From the NCBI RefSeq assembly GCF_000521505.1, contig NZ_CP003915.1, positions 4,588,001-4,652,000 on the forward strand: a DNA stretch of 64,000 nucleotides, in the 5' to 3' direction. Positions 19,105-28,716 of the stretch are shown one piece after another; within the stretch, counting starts at the first letter, position 1; the number at the start of each line of letters is the position of its first letter. The notes beneath the pieces are model-generated. The model was not told the DNA's origin, made no database searches, and saw only the letters and a program-made list of their open reading frames with translations. The position numbers and the translations under genes are program-made. The DNA comes from Advenella mimigardefordensis DPN7. Lineage in GTDB: Bacteria > Pseudomonadota > Gammaproteobacteria > Burkholderiales > Burkholderiaceae_B.

Positions 19105-19458
19105 TCAGCCCACCAGCGCGATCTTGTTTTGTATCGCAGACGCACCCTGCACGGTACAGGCCGGCTCCAGCGTTTTGGGCACGCCGCCCGTATTCACGTA
19201 GCGCACCGCCTGGTAGCGCATACAGGTGACGCGTAAAAAGGAAGTAAAGTTGGTTGCCTCGCCCCGATAGGCATAGACTTCATCGTAAAGCGTAGCAATG
19301 AGCTGGTTGGTGGTCGTGCCATCGCGGCGCGCCAGTTCTGCCAGCACTTCCCAGAACATGTTTTCCAGCTTGATGCTGGTAACCACTTTTGCAATACGGA
19401 CCGAGCGACTGCGGCACTCGTACATGATGGGATCAGTGTGAGAATAAATACTGCACAT
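19105..19458 (-). CDS. Ribbon-helix-helix domain protein
   Basis: 117-residue protein. The ATG at 19458 has AGGAG six bases upstream and is preferred over the longer open frame to 19542. The segment RSVRIAKVVTSIKLENMFWEVLAELARRDGTTTNQLIATLYDE is a ribbon-helix-helix (Arc/RHH_4) fold, with the SVRI strand for DNA contact followed by two helices. A C-terminal region (SFLRVTCMRYQAVRY) is conserved in this family. Likely a small DNA-binding regulator; targets unknown. Confidence 0.8.
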   Translation of the reverse strand: MCSIYSHTDPIMYECRSRSVRIAKVVTSIKLENMFWEVLAELARRDGTTTNQLIATLYDEVYAYRGEATNFTSFLRVTCMRYQAVRYVNTGGVPKTLEPACTVQGASAIQNKIALVG

Positions 19459-19705
19459 AATGTCTCCTGCTGCAGACGCAGTTATCGGCGAGGCCGGCCT
19501 TGACGCCGGTACACGCCAGCGTTTCCAGGCCAGAAAGGACATTCGCAGGAAACGCAGCTACGCTGCTGTTGTTTTATGGTTCTGATGCTTTTCGGATCGG
19601 TCACACGGTGATCGTGTGATGTAATAGTACCACTTTAGCATAATGAGTGCGGCAGGCAGGGCGCGACGGGTTTGCCCAGGCGCCAGATCCGCCCGCAGCC
19701 GTCCA

Positions 19706-20101
19706 CTATTGATAGTGCCCGTGCCGTTGCAGTACTTCGATTTTATAACCGTCCGGGTCCAGTATAAAAAAGAAACTGGCCAGCAACCTGTCACCATCCT
19801 GAAAACGCTTGATCTCCAATGGCGCCAGGCCCGCCTGCGTCAGGCGCGCATGCTCGGCTTCCAGATCGTCTACACAGACCGCCACATGACCATAACCATC
19901 GCCATGCGTGTATGGTTCCTGGCGACCCTTGTTCCAGGTGAGTTCGATTTCCATGTCGTTCTCTGCGTTTCGCAGGTAGGACAGGGTAAAGTCCGGAAAA
20001 TCCAGCTCGTGCGCCGGTTCCAGACCGAAAGCGGTTTTGTAGAATGCCTTGGATGCTGCCAGATCAAGACAGCGCAGCATGACGTGTATGACTTTTGCCA
20101 A
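19706..20101 (-). CDS. Glyoxalase I-like VOC protein (lactoylglutathione lyase family)
   Basis: 131-residue protein. The first in-frame start with a ribosome site is TTG at 20101 (GGGGG eight bases upstream), giving MAKVIHVMLRCLDLAASKAFY, which aligns with the usual glyoxalase I beginning LLHTMLRV. Other landmarks are ENDMEIELTWN, GDGYGHVAVCVDDL and the metal-ligand Glu in DPDGYKIEVLQR. The likely role is methylglyoxal detoxification with glutathione, though other VOC functions cannot be excluded. Confidence 0.82.
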   Translation of the reverse strand: MAKVIHVMLRCLDLAASKAFYKTAFGLEPAHELDFPDFTLSYLRNAENDMEIELTWNKGRQEPYTHGDGYGHVAVCVDDLEAEHARLTQAGLAPLEIKRFQDGDRLLASFFFILDPDGYKIEVLQRHGHYQ

Positions 20102-20210
20102 ATCGTGGTCCCCCTTACCTTATATAAACCAATGCGCAGGCGTGGCGATGCTGCCGCCATCGTCTTCGACCTGGCTTGATTATGCAGGAGAGTGAGCAGG
20201 CGGGGGTAAT

Positions 20211-20295
20211 AGCGGATTACTACAGACAGCGGATTACTACAGACAGCGGATTACTACAGACAGCGGATTACTACAGACAGCGGATTACTACAGAC
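20211..20295. repeat. 17-bp tandem repeat, five perfect copies
   Basis: The unit AGCGGATTACTACAGAC occurs five times without mismatch, followed by a partial sixth (AGCGG). The array lies between the metQ stop and the glyoxalase start, both read on the minus strand. A 17-bp unit outside a gene gives a likely copy-number-variable (VNTR) locus. Confidence 0.97.
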
Positions 20296-20298
20296 AGC

Positions 20299-20321
20299 GG
20301 GGCTGCCGTAACAGCAGCCCC
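20299..20321 (-). terminator. Hairpin downstream of metQ
   Basis: GGGGCTGC and GCAGCCCC form a perfect 8-bp GC-rich stem with a 7-base loop, 35 bp past the metQ stop codon. The following minus-strand bases are the 17-bp repeat array rather than a T tract, so termination strength is uncertain. Confidence 0.55.
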
Positions 20322-20356
20322 GATCATCTTGCGCTTAGCTTACGCGTAACGCACCC

Positions 20357-21145
20357 TTAGAATGCAGGTACGATCGCGCCTTTATATTTTTCTTCGATGA
20401 ATTTTTTCACGTCATCGGTTTGCAGCGCCTTAACCAGTTTCCCGATGGCAGGAGACTTGGCTTTCTCTTCTGTGGTCGCGATCAGGTTGGCATAAGGTGA
20501 ATCAGCACCTTCGATGAACAACGCGTCTTTCGTCGGATTCAGACCCGCTTCCAGCGCATAGTTGGTGTTGATCAAGGCCAGATCCACGTCATCCAGCACG
20601 CGCGGCAACGTCGCGGCTTCCAGTTCCTTGAATTCCAGTTTTTTAGGGTTCTCGCTTACATCACGTGCCGTTGCCAGCAGGTTGCTTGGGTCTTTCAGTT
20701 TGACCAGGCCTTCTTTCTGCAACAGCAGCAGCGCGCGGGCACCATTGGATGGGTCATTTGGAATGGCAATGGTTGCGCCATCCTTGAGCTCGGAAATGTT
20801 TTTAATTTTCTTGGAGTAAGCACCGAAAGGTTCAACATGAACCAGACCGACTGAAACCAGGTGTGTACCCTTTTCCTTATTGAAGGTATCCAGGTACGGC
20901 TTGTGCTGGAAGAAATTGGCGTCGAGCTGGTTATCCGCTACCTGCTGGTTAGGTTGTACATAGTCAGTGAACACTTTCACCGTGAGGTCTACGCCTTCCT
21001 TGGCCAGCACTGGCTTGATATGCTCAAGAATCTCGGCATGCGGCACCGGCGTGGCAGCCACGCTCAGTTTCTCATTGGCAACAGCAGACAGGCTGATCAG
21101 GGAAGTGGCCACAAGCAGGCCACCCAGAATGTGTTTTAAATTCAT
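20357..21145 (-). CDS. metQ: Methionine ABC transporter substrate-binding protein MetQ (NlpA family)
   Basis: 262-residue binding protein of the D/L-methionine importer. The ATG at 21145 has AAGGAG eight bases upstream; a TTG two codons earlier is less likely. The mature sequence starts near NEKLSVAATPVPHAEILEHI and contains NQLDANFFQHKPYLD and GATIAIPNDPSNGARALLLL, both diagnostic. There is no cysteine anywhere, so the lipobox usual for this family is missing and the protein should be a soluble periplasmic protein cleaved by signal peptidase I. It is last in metNIQ. Confidence 0.93.
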   Translation of the reverse strand: MNLKHILGGLLVATSLISLSAVANEKLSVAATPVPHAEILEHIKPVLAKEGVDLTVKVFTDYVQPNQQVADNQLDANFFQHKPYLDTFNKEKGTHLVSVGLVHVEPFGAYSKKIKNISELKDGATIAIPNDPSNGARALLLLQKEGLVKLKDPSNLLATARDVSENPKKLEFKELEAATLPRVLDDVDLALINTNYALEAGLNPTKDALFIEGADSPYANLIATTEEKAKSPAIGKLVKALQTDDVKKFIEEKYKGAIVPAF

Positions 21146-21163
21146 TTGCAATACTCCTTATTG

Positions 21164-21823
21164 CTATTTTCGGTTGAAATGTTGAACCAGATAATCACCC
21201 ACGGACTGCACCAGTTGAACCATGAGAATCAGAATAATGACGGTCACTATCATGACTTCGGTCTGATAGCGCTGATAACCGAAGCGGATGGCCAGATCGC
21301 CCAGGCCACCACCGCCAATCACACCCGACATCGCCGAATAGCTGATCAGCATGATCGTGGTCACCACCACGGCACTGATAATGCCGGTGGTGGCTTCGGG
21401 CAGCAGCGCCCACAATACGGTTTGTTTGGAATTGGCGCCCATCGCCCGGCACGCTTCTGAAATGCCCGGGTCCAGCTCTCGCAGAACGTTTTCCACCAGG
21501 CGAGCAAAGAAGGGGGCCGCACCCACGACCAGAGGCGGAATGGCACCACCCACGCCCAGCGCACTTCCCATAATCAGCCGCGTAAAAGGGATAAGCACGA
21601 TCAGCAGGATCAGAAACGGTACCGAGCGCAACACATTCACGACCAGCGACACTGCCTGATAAACCGGCTTGTTGGCCAGCAACTGACGGTCACTGGTAAG
21701 AAACAGATAAACGCCCAGGGGCAGGCCGATAGCAACGGTCCATAATAGCGACCAGCCGGTCATCAGCAGGGTATCGATCGTGGCCTCGCCAATCAGGGGC
21801 CAATCCAGCGTACTCCAGTTCAT
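21164..21823 (-). CDS. metI: Methionine ABC transporter permease MetI
   Basis: 219-residue inner-membrane permease with five hydrophobic segments and the binding-protein-dependent coupling motif (EACRAMGANSKQTVLWALLPEA). VNVLRSVPFLILLIVLIPFTR and SYSAMSGVIGGGGLGDLAIRFGY are standard MetI stretches. Its ATG overlaps the metN stop by four bases, so translation is coupled. Confidence 0.95.
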   Translation of the reverse strand: MNWSTLDWPLIGEATIDTLLMTGWSLLWTVAIGLPLGVYLFLTSDRQLLANKPVYQAVSLVVNVLRSVPFLILLIVLIPFTRLIMGSALGVGGAIPPLVVGAAPFFARLVENVLRELDPGISEACRAMGANSKQTVLWALLPEATTGIISAVVVTTIMLISYSAMSGVIGGGGLGDLAIRFGYQRYQTEVMIVTVIILILMVQLVQSVGDYLVQHFNRK

Positions 21824-22830
21824 GCTCTCAATACCTCGTAATTGACCTGATTATCCTTGAAAAACGCCTCCAGCGGCGCATAGCTCGAAGGATCGGCCTC
21901 CACCGCCAGCACCAGTTGTCCGTACGGCGTATCCTTGATTTTGCCCACAGCACCCTGCAGAATACTCAGATTCACATTCAAATCGCGACTGGCCTGGCTC
22001 AACAAAGGCTGGGCTGCGTTCTGCCCGCGATAGGTCAGGCGGACAATGCGCCCCGACACGCCTTCAATCAACTCTTTCCAGCCCTCGGCATCCACTCCGC
22101 TCTCCGAGAGCAGCGACAGCGTTGTGGCGTGTTGCGGATGCAAAAAGACCTCAACAACCTCGCCCGACTCGGCAATACGACCGCTATCGATAATCGCCAC
22201 GCGGTCGCAGACGCTGCGAATCACATCCATGCTGTGGGTAATCAGCACCACGGTAATGCCGAAGCGGCGGTTGATATCCAGTAACAGATTCAGAATGGAT
22301 TGCGTGGTTTCCGGATCCAGCGCACTGGTGGCCTCGTCGCATAGCAGCAACTCGGGTTCGTTGGCCAGCGCACGCGCAATGCCCACCCGCTGTTGCTGCC
22401 CGCCCGATAGCTGACGCGGATACTTGTAGGCATGATCCTGCAATCCAACCAGTTCCAGCAATGCCAATGCCCTTTCGGTCCGTGCCTTTTTGTCCATCCC
22501 GGCCAGGCGCAGCGGAAACGCCACATTCTGCAATACGGTCCGGCTGGTCAGCAAATTAAAATGCTGAAATACCATGCCGATTTTGTGGCGCAGGGTCCGC
22601 AGTGCGGCTTCACTGATTTGGGTAATATCCTGCCCGTGCAGCAGAACGCTGCCACTGGTGGGGCGCTCCAGCAGATTGAGCATGCGGATGAGCGTGCTTT
22701 TGCCGGCACCGGAACGCCCGATAATGCCGAAAATTTCGCCCTGAGCGATGTCCAGGCTGACCCCAGCCAGCGCCTCGACCACTTTATCGCGGGAGGCGTA
22801 GGATTTATGAATATTCTTTAGCTGAATCAA
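21820..22830 (-). CDS. metN: Methionine ABC transporter ATP-binding protein MetN
   Basis: 336-residue ATPase. Walker A GRSGAGKS is at residues 38-45, the signature LSGGQ at 141-145 and Walker B LLLCDE at 161-166. The C-terminal about 80 residues form the NIL domain that binds methionine and gives feedback inhibition of transport. First gene of metNIQ. I see no S-box-like element upstream. Confidence 0.95.
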   Translation of the reverse strand: MIQLKNIHKSYASRDKVVEALAGVSLDIAQGEIFGIIGRSGAGKSTLIRMLNLLERPTSGSVLLHGQDITQISEAALRTLRHKIGMVFQHFNLLTSRTVLQNVAFPLRLAGMDKKARTERALALLELVGLQDHAYKYPRQLSGGQQQRVGIARALANEPELLLCDEATSALDPETTQSILNLLLDINRRFGITVVLITHSMDVIRSVCDRVAIIDSGRIAESGEVVEVFLHPQHATTLSLLSESGVDAEGWKELIEGVSGRIVRLTYRGQNAAQPLLSQASRDLNVNLSILQGAVGKIKDTPYGQLVLAVEADPSSYAPLEAFFKDNQVNYEVLRA

Positions 22831-23227
22831 CGTACATACTCTAAAAAGCGGTGATGTTTAATCGGATTTTATATTACCTTTGAAAATTTGTTTTTATTTA
22901 ATCATGCCCAATGGTTATATAAAACGGTAAGTTATCCGTCACGTTTGAAGCCCTGACGAGGCCGGTATCCGGCGCTGTTATGACACTATTTTGCCACAAT
23001 CGTGCTGCTGACAGAACCCGCCAGTCTATGACAGCGTGGGGGAGGCGCAATGAAAGGCGTCGTAAAGGCAACGGCTCAAACCGCCCGATGCATCTTTGTC
23101 TTCAACAGTGCCGTGTTTGTATTTCTTTTCACAAAAGAAAATACCGTGCCTGGGCACGGTATTTTTTATGGCCAGCGAACCAGCGCCAAAGCGGCAGATC
23201 AGACCGGCCAATGAACAACCATCTGTC
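22831..23227. promoter_or_regulatory. Spacer between rpsJ and metN
   Basis: 397 bp without a gene. The first about 100 bp upstream of metN are AT-rich and should hold the metNIQ promoter. The part next to rpsJ contains the terminator described separately. I find no riboswitch-like set of stems in what I can inspect by eye. Confidence 0.4.
23141..23168. terminator. Bidirectional Rho-independent terminator after rpsJ
   Basis: ATACCGTGCC / GGCACGGTAT is a perfect 10-bp inverted repeat separated by two bases. On the plus strand it runs into TTTTTT; on the minus strand it is followed by TTTTC. It lies about 65 bp past the rpsJ stop, so it closes the str operon transcript. Confidence 0.88.
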
Positions 23228-23539
23228 TTATTGCAGTGCGATTTCTACATCAACACCAGCAGGCAAATCCAGGCGCATCAGCGCGTCAACGGTTTTATCT
23301 GTTGGATCAACGATGTCCATCAGACGTTGGTGCGTACGGATTTCAAACTGGTCACGTGATGTTTTGTTCACGTGAGGTGAACGCAGTACGTCGTAGCGTT
23401 TGATGCGGGTTGGCAGTGGAACTGGGCCACGGACAACAGCACCGGTGCGCTTTGCTGTATCCACGATTTCAGCAGCTGACTGGTCAATCAGTTTGTAGTC
23501 AAAAGCTTTAAGGCGAATACGGATTTTCTGGTTTTTCAT
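23228..23539 (-). CDS. rpsJ: 30S ribosomal protein S10
   Basis: 103 residues, the normal S10 length. It starts [20 protein letters not shown] and contains the conserved [35 protein letters not shown] segment. S10 also forms the NusE half of the NusB-NusE antitermination complex that binds boxA RNA. It lies 99 bp downstream of tuf and is followed by a terminator rather than by rplC, so here it ends the operon. Confidence 0.98.
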   Translation of the reverse strand: MKNQKIRIRLKAFDYKLIDQSAAEIVDTAKRTGAVVRGPVPLPTRIKRYDVLRSPHVNKTSRDQFEIRTHQRLMDIVDPTDKTVDALMRLDLPAGVDVEIALQ

Positions 23540-23638
23540 GGGAATTCCTAAAGAACAATTATAAAGAACAAACTACCTGATCAGGGTAGCGACAAAAATG
23601 CCCGGCAGCCCGAAGACTGCCGGATGCATTTGTAAAAA

Positions 23639-24829
23639 TTACTTCGTGATTTTAGCAACCACGCCGGCGCCGACGGTACGGCCACCTTCGCGAATCGCGA
23701 AGCGCAGACCTTCTTCCATCGCGATCGGAGCGATCAATTCTACGTCCATTGATACGTTATCGCCTGGCAGAACCATTTCTTTGTCTTCCGGCAGTTTGAT
23801 CGTACCGGTTACGTCCGTTGTACGGAAGTAAAACTGGGGACGATAGCCCTGGAAGAATGGTGTGTGACGACCGCCTTCTTCTTTAGACAGAATATACACC
23901 TCGGCTGAGAAGCCGGTGTGGGGTTTGATTGATCCGGGTTTGGCCAGAACCTGACCACGCTCTACGTCTTCACGTTTTGTACCACGCAGCAAAATACCCA
24001 CGTTATCGCCAGCCTGACCTTCGTCCAGCAGCTTGCGGAACATTTCCACGCCTGTACATGTGGTTTTAACCGTGTCTTTGATACCGACGATTTCGATCTC
24101 TTCACCCACCTTGATGATTCCGCGCTCGATACGACCGGTCACAACCGTACCGCGGCCAGAGATAGAGAACACGTCTTCAACGGGCATCAGGAACGTACCG
24201 TCAACTGCACGCTCAGGGGTTGGGATATAGGTGTCCAGTGCTTCTGCCAGAGACAGGATGGCCTGTTTGCCCAGTGGGCCTTCGTCGCCTTCCAGTGCCA
24301 GTTTGGCAGAACCCTTGATCACAGGCGTATCGTCGCCTGGGAAGTCGTATTTGGACAGCAGCTCGCGCACTTCCATTTCGACCAGTTCCAGCAGCTCTTC
24401 ATCGTCAACCATGTCGGCTTTGTTCAGGAACACAACAATGTAAGGCACGCCAACCTGACGTGACAGCAGGATGTGTTCACGTGTCTGAGGCATCGGGCCG
24501 TCAGCAGCTGAACATACCAGAATCGCGCCGTCCATCTGCGCCGCACCCGTGATCATGTTTTTAACATAGTCAGCGTGTCCGGGGCAGTCTACGTGTGCGT
24601 AGTGGCGGGTCTCGGTTTCGTATTCAACGTGAGAGGTGTTGATCGTGATACCACGCGCTTTTTCTTCAGGCGCCGCGTCAATCTGGTCGTAGCCTTTGGC
24701 TTCGCCACCAAAGTGCTGTGACAATACCGTTGTAATCGCCGCTGTCAGCGTTGTTTTTCCATGGTCAACGTGACCAATCGTACCTACGTTTACGTGTGGT
24801 TTGGTACGTTCAAACTTACCTTTTGCCAT
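23639..24829 (-). CDS. tuf: Elongation factor Tu
   Basis: 396-residue GTPase that delivers aminoacyl-tRNA to the ribosome. G1 motif GHVDHGKT is at residues 19-26, with DCPGHADY (G3) and NKADM (G4) following. Lengths and motifs are fully typical. It sits between fusA and rpsJ in the str operon; many betaproteobacteria have a second tuf copy elsewhere, not in this window. Confidence 0.98.
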   Translation of the reverse strand: MAKGKFERTKPHVNVGTIGHVDHGKTTLTAAITTVLSQHFGGEAKGYDQIDAAPEEKARGITINTSHVEYETETRHYAHVDCPGHADYVKNMITGAAQMDGAILVCSAADGPMPQTREHILLSRQVGVPYIVVFLNKADMVDDEELLELVEMEVRELLSKYDFPGDDTPVIKGSAKLALEGDEGPLGKQAILSLAEALDTYIPTPERAVDGTFLMPVEDVFSISGRGTVVTGRIERGIIKVGEEIEIVGIKDTVKTTCTGVEMFRKLLDEGQAGDNVGILLRGTKREDVERGQVLAKPGSIKPHTGFSAEVYILSKEEGGRHTPFFQGYRPQFYFRTTDVTGTIKLPEDKEMVLPGDNVSMDVELIAPIAMEEGLRFAIREGGRTVGAGVVAKITK

Positions 24830-24917
24830 AATATCTATCCAATACTTTATCTATCTGAATATGAAATCGTTGCGCCTGTCTGATGCTTGATGCAGAACAG
24901 GCGCAACACCTGTGATG

Positions 24918-27023
24918 TTATTTACTGCGGGCGCTGATGACTTCATCGGCAACGTTCTTCGGAGCTTCAGCGTATTGCTTGAATTCCATCGTGTACGTTG
25001 CACGACCCTGTGTCAGAGAACGCAGATTGGTTGCATAACCAAACATTTCAGCCAGTGGTACTTCGGCTTTAATCACTTTGCCGCCACCAACCATATCGTC
25101 CATACCCTGAACCATACCACGGCGTGAGGACAAATCGCCCATCACGGTACCAGCATAGTCTTCAGGTGTTTCCACTTCAACAGCCATCATCGGCTCCAGC
25201 AGAACCGCCTGGGCCTTGCGCATCCCTTCCTTGAAGGCCATGGATGCAGCCATGCGGAAGGCATTTTCGTTCGAGTCAACGTCATGGTAAGAACCGAAGA
25301 ACAGGGTTACCTTGACATCAACAACCGGGTATCCGGCGACGACACCAGCAGACAGGGTTTCCTGAATACCTTTGTCAACAGCAGGAATGTATTCACGAGG
25401 AACCACACCGCCCTTGATCGCGTCAACGAATTCGTAACCGGCACCACCAGGAGGCAGCGGTTCCAGTTTCAGTACAACGTGACCGTACTGACCACGACCA
25501 CCGGACTGTTTAACGAATTTGCCTTCAACTTCTTCACATACCTTGCGAATGGTTTCACGGTAGGCCACTTGTGGTTTACCCACGTTGGCTTCCACGTTGA
25601 ACTCACGACGCATACGGTCTACCAGAATTTCCAGGTGCAGCTCACCCATACCGGAAATAATAGTCTGACCTGACTCTTCGTCACTACGCACGCGGAAAGA
25701 CGGATCTTCTGCGGCCAGACGAGACAGGGCCAGACCCATTTTTTCCTGGTCAGCCTTGGTTTTTGGCTCAACCGCCTGAGAAATCACGGGTTCCGGGAAC
25801 TCCATGCGTTCCAGCATGATATGAGAATCCAGGTCGCACAGCGTTTCGCCTGTTGTCACGTCTTTCAGACCGACCACAGCGGCGATGTCGCCTGCCAGCA
25901 CTTCCTTGATCTCTTCACGGTTATTCGCGTGCATCTGCAGAATTCGGCCAATACGCTCTTTTTTACCCTTGATCGGGTTGTAGACCGTGTCGCCAGAACT
26001 CAGAACGCCAGAATAAACGCGCACGAAAGTGAGCTGACCAACGAACGGATCGGTCATCAGCTTGAATGCCAGGGCAGAGAATTGTTCCTTGTCATCGGCC
26101 TTGCGGGTAACAGGGTTACCGGCATCATCTTCGCCGCTGACAGGAGGAATATCGGCCGGTGAAGGCAGATAGTCGATCACTGCGTCCAGCATGCGCTGTA
26201 CGCCCTTGTTTTTAAAGGCAGTACCGCAAAGCATAGGCTGAATTTCGCAGGCGATGGTACGGTCGCGCAGCGCCTTGTGAATTTCCTCTTCGCTCAGCTC
26301 GCCGCTCTCAAGGTATTTGTCCATGAGTTCTTCGGACGCTTCAGCGGCGGTTTCAACCAGTTTTTCACGCCATTCATTGGCAGACTCAACCAGTTCGGCC
26401 GGGATATCCAGGTATTCAAACTTGGTGCCCTGGCTGGCTTCGTCCCAGATGATCGCTTTCATCTTGATCAGATCGACCACGCCTTTGAAGCTGTCTTCAG
26501 CGCCGATAGGAATCACGATAGGCACAGGATTGGCGCGCAGGCGCGTTTTCAACTGGTCATAAACCTTGAAGAAATTCGCACCGGTACGGTCCATTTTGTT
26601 CACAAAGGCCAGACGCGGCACTTTGTACTTGTTGGCCTGACGCCAAACCGTTTCGGATTGGGGCTGAACGCCGCCTACTGCACAATAAACCATGCAGGCA
26701 CCGTCGAGCACACGCATGGAACGCTCAACTTCAATCGTGAAGTCAACGTGTCCGGGGGTGTCGATGATGTTGATGCGGTGTTCCGGATAGTTACCCGCCA
26801 TACCCCGCCAGAAAGCGGTGGTCGCGGCAGAAGTAATCGTAATACCGCGTTCCTGTTCCTGCTCCATCCAGTCCATGGTGGCGGCACCATCGTGCACTTC
26901 ACCAATTTTATGGCTCACACCGGTATAAAACAGAATACGTTCTGTAGTCGTTGTTTTACCAGCGTCAATGTGGGCAGAAATACCGATGTTGCGGTATCGT
27001 TCGAGCGGGGTTTTGCGGGCCAT
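24918..27023 (-). CDS. fusA: Elongation factor G
   Basis: 701-residue translocase GTPase. It begins [30 protein letters not shown] with the G1 P-loop AHIDAGKTT, followed by DTPGHVDF (G3) and NKMDR (G4). All five EF-G domains fit in the length. The start lies 15 bp past the rpsG stop and tuf is 88 bp downstream. Confidence 0.98.
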   Translation of the reverse strand: MARKTPLERYRNIGISAHIDAGKTTTTERILFYTGVSHKIGEVHDGAATMDWMEQEQERGITITSAATTAFWRGMAGNYPEHRINIIDTPGHVDFTIEVERSMRVLDGACMVYCAVGGVQPQSETVWRQANKYKVPRLAFVNKMDRTGANFFKVYDQLKTRLRANPVPIVIPIGAEDSFKGVVDLIKMKAIIWDEASQGTKFEYLDIPAELVESANEWREKLVETAAEASEELMDKYLESGELSEEEIHKALRDRTIACEIQPMLCGTAFKNKGVQRMLDAVIDYLPSPADIPPVSGEDDAGNPVTRKADDKEQFSALAFKLMTDPFVGQLTFVRVYSGVLSSGDTVYNPIKGKKERIGRILQMHANNREEIKEVLAGDIAAVVGLKDVTTGETLCDLDSHIMLERMEFPEPVISQAVEPKTKADQEKMGLALSRLAAEDPSFRVRSDEESGQTIISGMGELHLEILVDRMRREFNVEANVGKPQVAYRETIRKVCEEVEGKFVKQSGGRGQYGHVVLKLEPLPPGGAGYEFVDAIKGGVVPREYIPAVDKGIQETLSAGVVAGYPVVDVKVTLFFGSYHDVDSNENAFRMAASMAFKEGMRKAQAVLLEPMMAVEVETPEDYAGTVMGDLSSRRGMVQGMDDMVGGGKVIKAEVPLAEMFGYATNLRSLTQGRATYTMEFKQYAEAPKNVADEVISARSK

Positions 27024-27038
27024 GGTTGTGTCCTTAAA

Positions 27039-27509
27039 TTACCAGCGGAAATGGGAGAAGGCTTTGTTGGCCTCTGCCATTTTGTGTGTGTCTTCGCGCT
27101 TTTTCATTGCAGCGCCGCGGCCTTCGGCCGCATCCATCAGTTCCCCGGCAAGACGAAGGTCCATGGATTTTTCACCGCGTTTTTTCGCGGCTTCACGCAG
27201 CCAGCGCATTGCCAGCGCGAGGCGACGAACGGGACGGACTTCGACGGGTACCTGATAGTTGGCACCACCCACGCGACGGCTTTTGACCTCGACGATGGGT
27301 TTGATGTTATTGATTGCCAGGTTGAACACTTCAATCGGTTCTTTACCTGTTTTGGCCTGAACATGATCAAGCGCGCCATAAATGATACGTTCTGCGACGG
27401 CTTTTTTGCCTGCCAGCATGACAACGTTCATGAATTTTGCAAGATCAACACTGCCGAATTTTGGATCAGGCAGGATCTCGCGTTTTGGTACTTCGCGACG
27501 ACGTGGCAT
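27039..27509 (-). CDS. rpsG: 30S ribosomal protein S7
   Basis: 156 residues, the usual S7 length, starting [20 protein letters not shown] and ending [15 protein letters not shown]7 initiates assembly of the 30S head and, in E. coli, represses its own operon by binding between the S12 and S7 genes. Here the rpsL-rpsG gap is 189 bp, large enough for such a target, but I cannot confirm the structure. Confidence 0.98.
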   Translation of the reverse strand: MPRRREVPKREILPDPKFGSVDLAKFMNVVMLAGKKAVAERIIYGALDHVQAKTGKEPIEVFNLAINNIKPIVEVKSRRVGGANYQVPVEVRPVRRLALAMRWLREAAKKRGEKSMDLRLAGELMDAAEGRGAAMKKREDTHKMAEANKAFSHFRW

Positions 27510-27698
27510 TGTACTTCCTTAGAGTGTCTGTTTCAGTTGAACCACTTGCGTGGCCGTGGCTGCCTATATGAGAGGTCAACCCCTTACGTACCGCAGATAA
27601 TTTTTTCTCGCAGCTGCGGCTGCACGCTTACCAACCGGTGGGAAGGAAGCATTTTTGTGCGTGTGCACCAAATCGGATAAAACCGTTGCAAAAGCGGA

Positions 27699-28076
27699 TT
27701 AGGCTTTCTTAGGACGTTTTGCACCGTATTTGGAACGCGACTGTTTACGATCCTTGACGCCTTGCAGGTCAAGAGAACCGCGCACGATGTGATAGCGCAC
27801 ACCCGGGAGGTCTTTTACACGACCGCCACGAACAAGAACCACAGAGTGTTCCTGCAGGTTGTGACCTTCACCACCGATATACGAAATAACTTCGAAACCG
27901 TTGGTCAAGCGCACTTTGGCAACTTTACGCATCGCAGAGTTAGGTTTTTTAGGTGTGGTGGTATACACGCGAGTGCATACGCCACGACGCTGAGGGCAGT
28001 TTTCAAGTGCAGGACTTTTGCTGCTCTCATGGCTGCTTACGCGCGGTTTACGCACGAGCTGGCTGATGGTTGGCAT
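27699..28076 (-). CDS. rpsL: 30S ribosomal protein S12
   Basis: 125 residues with the invariant [19 protein letters not shown] loop. Lys43 and Lys88, where streptomycin-resistance substitutions usually fall, are both wild type, so this allele predicts sensitivity. First gene of the rpsL-rpsG-fusA-tuf-rpsJ operon. An 840-bp intergenic region precedes it with a distant promoter and leader signals. Confidence 0.98.
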   Translation of the reverse strand: MPTISQLVRKPRVSSHESSKSPALENCPQRRGVCTRVYTTTPKKPNSAMRKVAKVRLTNGFEVISYIGGEGHNLQEHSVVLVRGGRVKDLPGVRYHIVRGSLDLQGVKDRKQSRSKYGAKRPKKA

Positions 28077-28096
28077 GACCTTCTATCCTATTTCAT

Positions 28097-28113
28097 GTAC
28101 AGAAAACCTGTAC
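28097..28113 (-). promoter_or_regulatory. Short hairpin in the rpsL 5' leader
   Basis: GTACAG / CTGTAC form a perfect 6-bp stem with a 5-base loop, ending about 20 bases before the rpsL start. It is placed where it could influence translation initiation; no such role is established from the sequence alone. Confidence 0.4.
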
Positions 28114-28436
28114 CGATTTATATTTGCGTCTGTTTTACGTACTGACGTTAATGTACGCCCGGGGGGAAGAATGGACAGCAAAGTCGCGATAGTAGCGCCG
28201 GCATATGACCGGAGCATGTCGGGACTGTTCGGACGGCCTTTTCTCTTGCTGAAAAAACCGTACAGGCTGAGTGCGCCGCACAGATGACCAACACAATTGT
28301 TGCTTTTATGCACGTTTGTGCATCGTTGCGATGTTGTCCGTCTGTTTGTTGCTTTGGCACGACATTCTAACCAGGATACTGCTCTTAAAATTGTGCTCCC
28401 GAAGATGTCTTCGCGCCGGCTTGTGAAAAAAACAAC

Positions 28437-28463
28437 ACCAGAGAAGTTCCACCAGAGAAGTTC
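28437..28463. repeat. 13-bp tandem duplication in the rpsL upstream region
   Basis: ACCAGAGAAGTTC occurs twice (28437-28449 and 28451-28463), separated by one base. It lies in a gene-free region and has no other evident function. Confidence 0.85.
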
Positions 28464-28548
28464 GTGTGAAACGTTCAATGAAATATTGCATTGCCACATA
28501 TGCCTGGGGCCAGCCACGTTACATGTGCTGTTTCAAACTGAAAGCATG

Positions 28549-28576
28549 AAAAGGCGCCTTTTTACAAAGCGCCCTT
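28549..28576 (-). terminator. Terminator-like hairpin in the rpsL leader
   Basis: On the minus strand AAGGGCGC pairs with GCGCCTTT (one G-U pair, about 8 bp) around an 11-base loop and the 3' arm runs into TTTT. It lies between the distant promoter/boxA and rpsL, so it could end a short leader RNA or act as an attenuator. Strength is modest. Confidence 0.45.
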
Positions 28577-28630
28577 AAACGAATTAGGCGAAACGACCAT
28601 ATAACAGAGACCTTAAACACTTAAACAACC

Positions 28631-28640
28631 AAAGAGCAAC
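28631..28640 (-). promoter_or_regulatory. boxA-like antitermination element
   Basis: The minus strand reads GTTGCTCTTT, matching the TGCTCTTT core of the rRNA boxA that binds NusB-NusE. It is about 40 bases downstream of the predicted transcription start and upstream of the terminator-like hairpin. The bases after the core (GGTTG) differ from the E. coli version. Confidence 0.5.
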
Positions 28641-28687
28641 AAGTCTTACTGCTATTACCCAGTGCTATTCCCACTAGGTAGCCCGTC

Positions 28688-28716
28688 ACATTAACACAGC
28701 CACAACGAAACGTCAA
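28688..28716 (-). promoter_or_regulatory. Predicted promoter of the rpsL (str) operon leader
   Basis: On the minus strand TTGACG (28711-28716) is followed by 17 bp and TAATGT (28688-28693), with TG one base before the -10. Just downstream is GACGGGC, a GC-rich discriminator like that of growth-rate-regulated rRNA promoters. The predicted start is near 28681, giving a leader of about 600 nt before rpsL. A closer second promoter cannot be excluded. Confidence 0.5.

Noticed and set aside
20211..20295. CRISPR array
   Set aside because: The five 17-bp copies are directly adjacent with no spacers and there are no cas genes.
22831..22980. SAM riboswitch upstream of metNIQ
   Set aside because: The region is AT-rich and I could not find the paired stems of a known SAM riboswitch class.
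26277..27680. 467-codon open frame antisense to fusA and rpsG
   Set aside because: It is the shadow of highly biased codon use in fusA/rpsG; no ribosome site, no recognisable domain, and the sense genes are certain.
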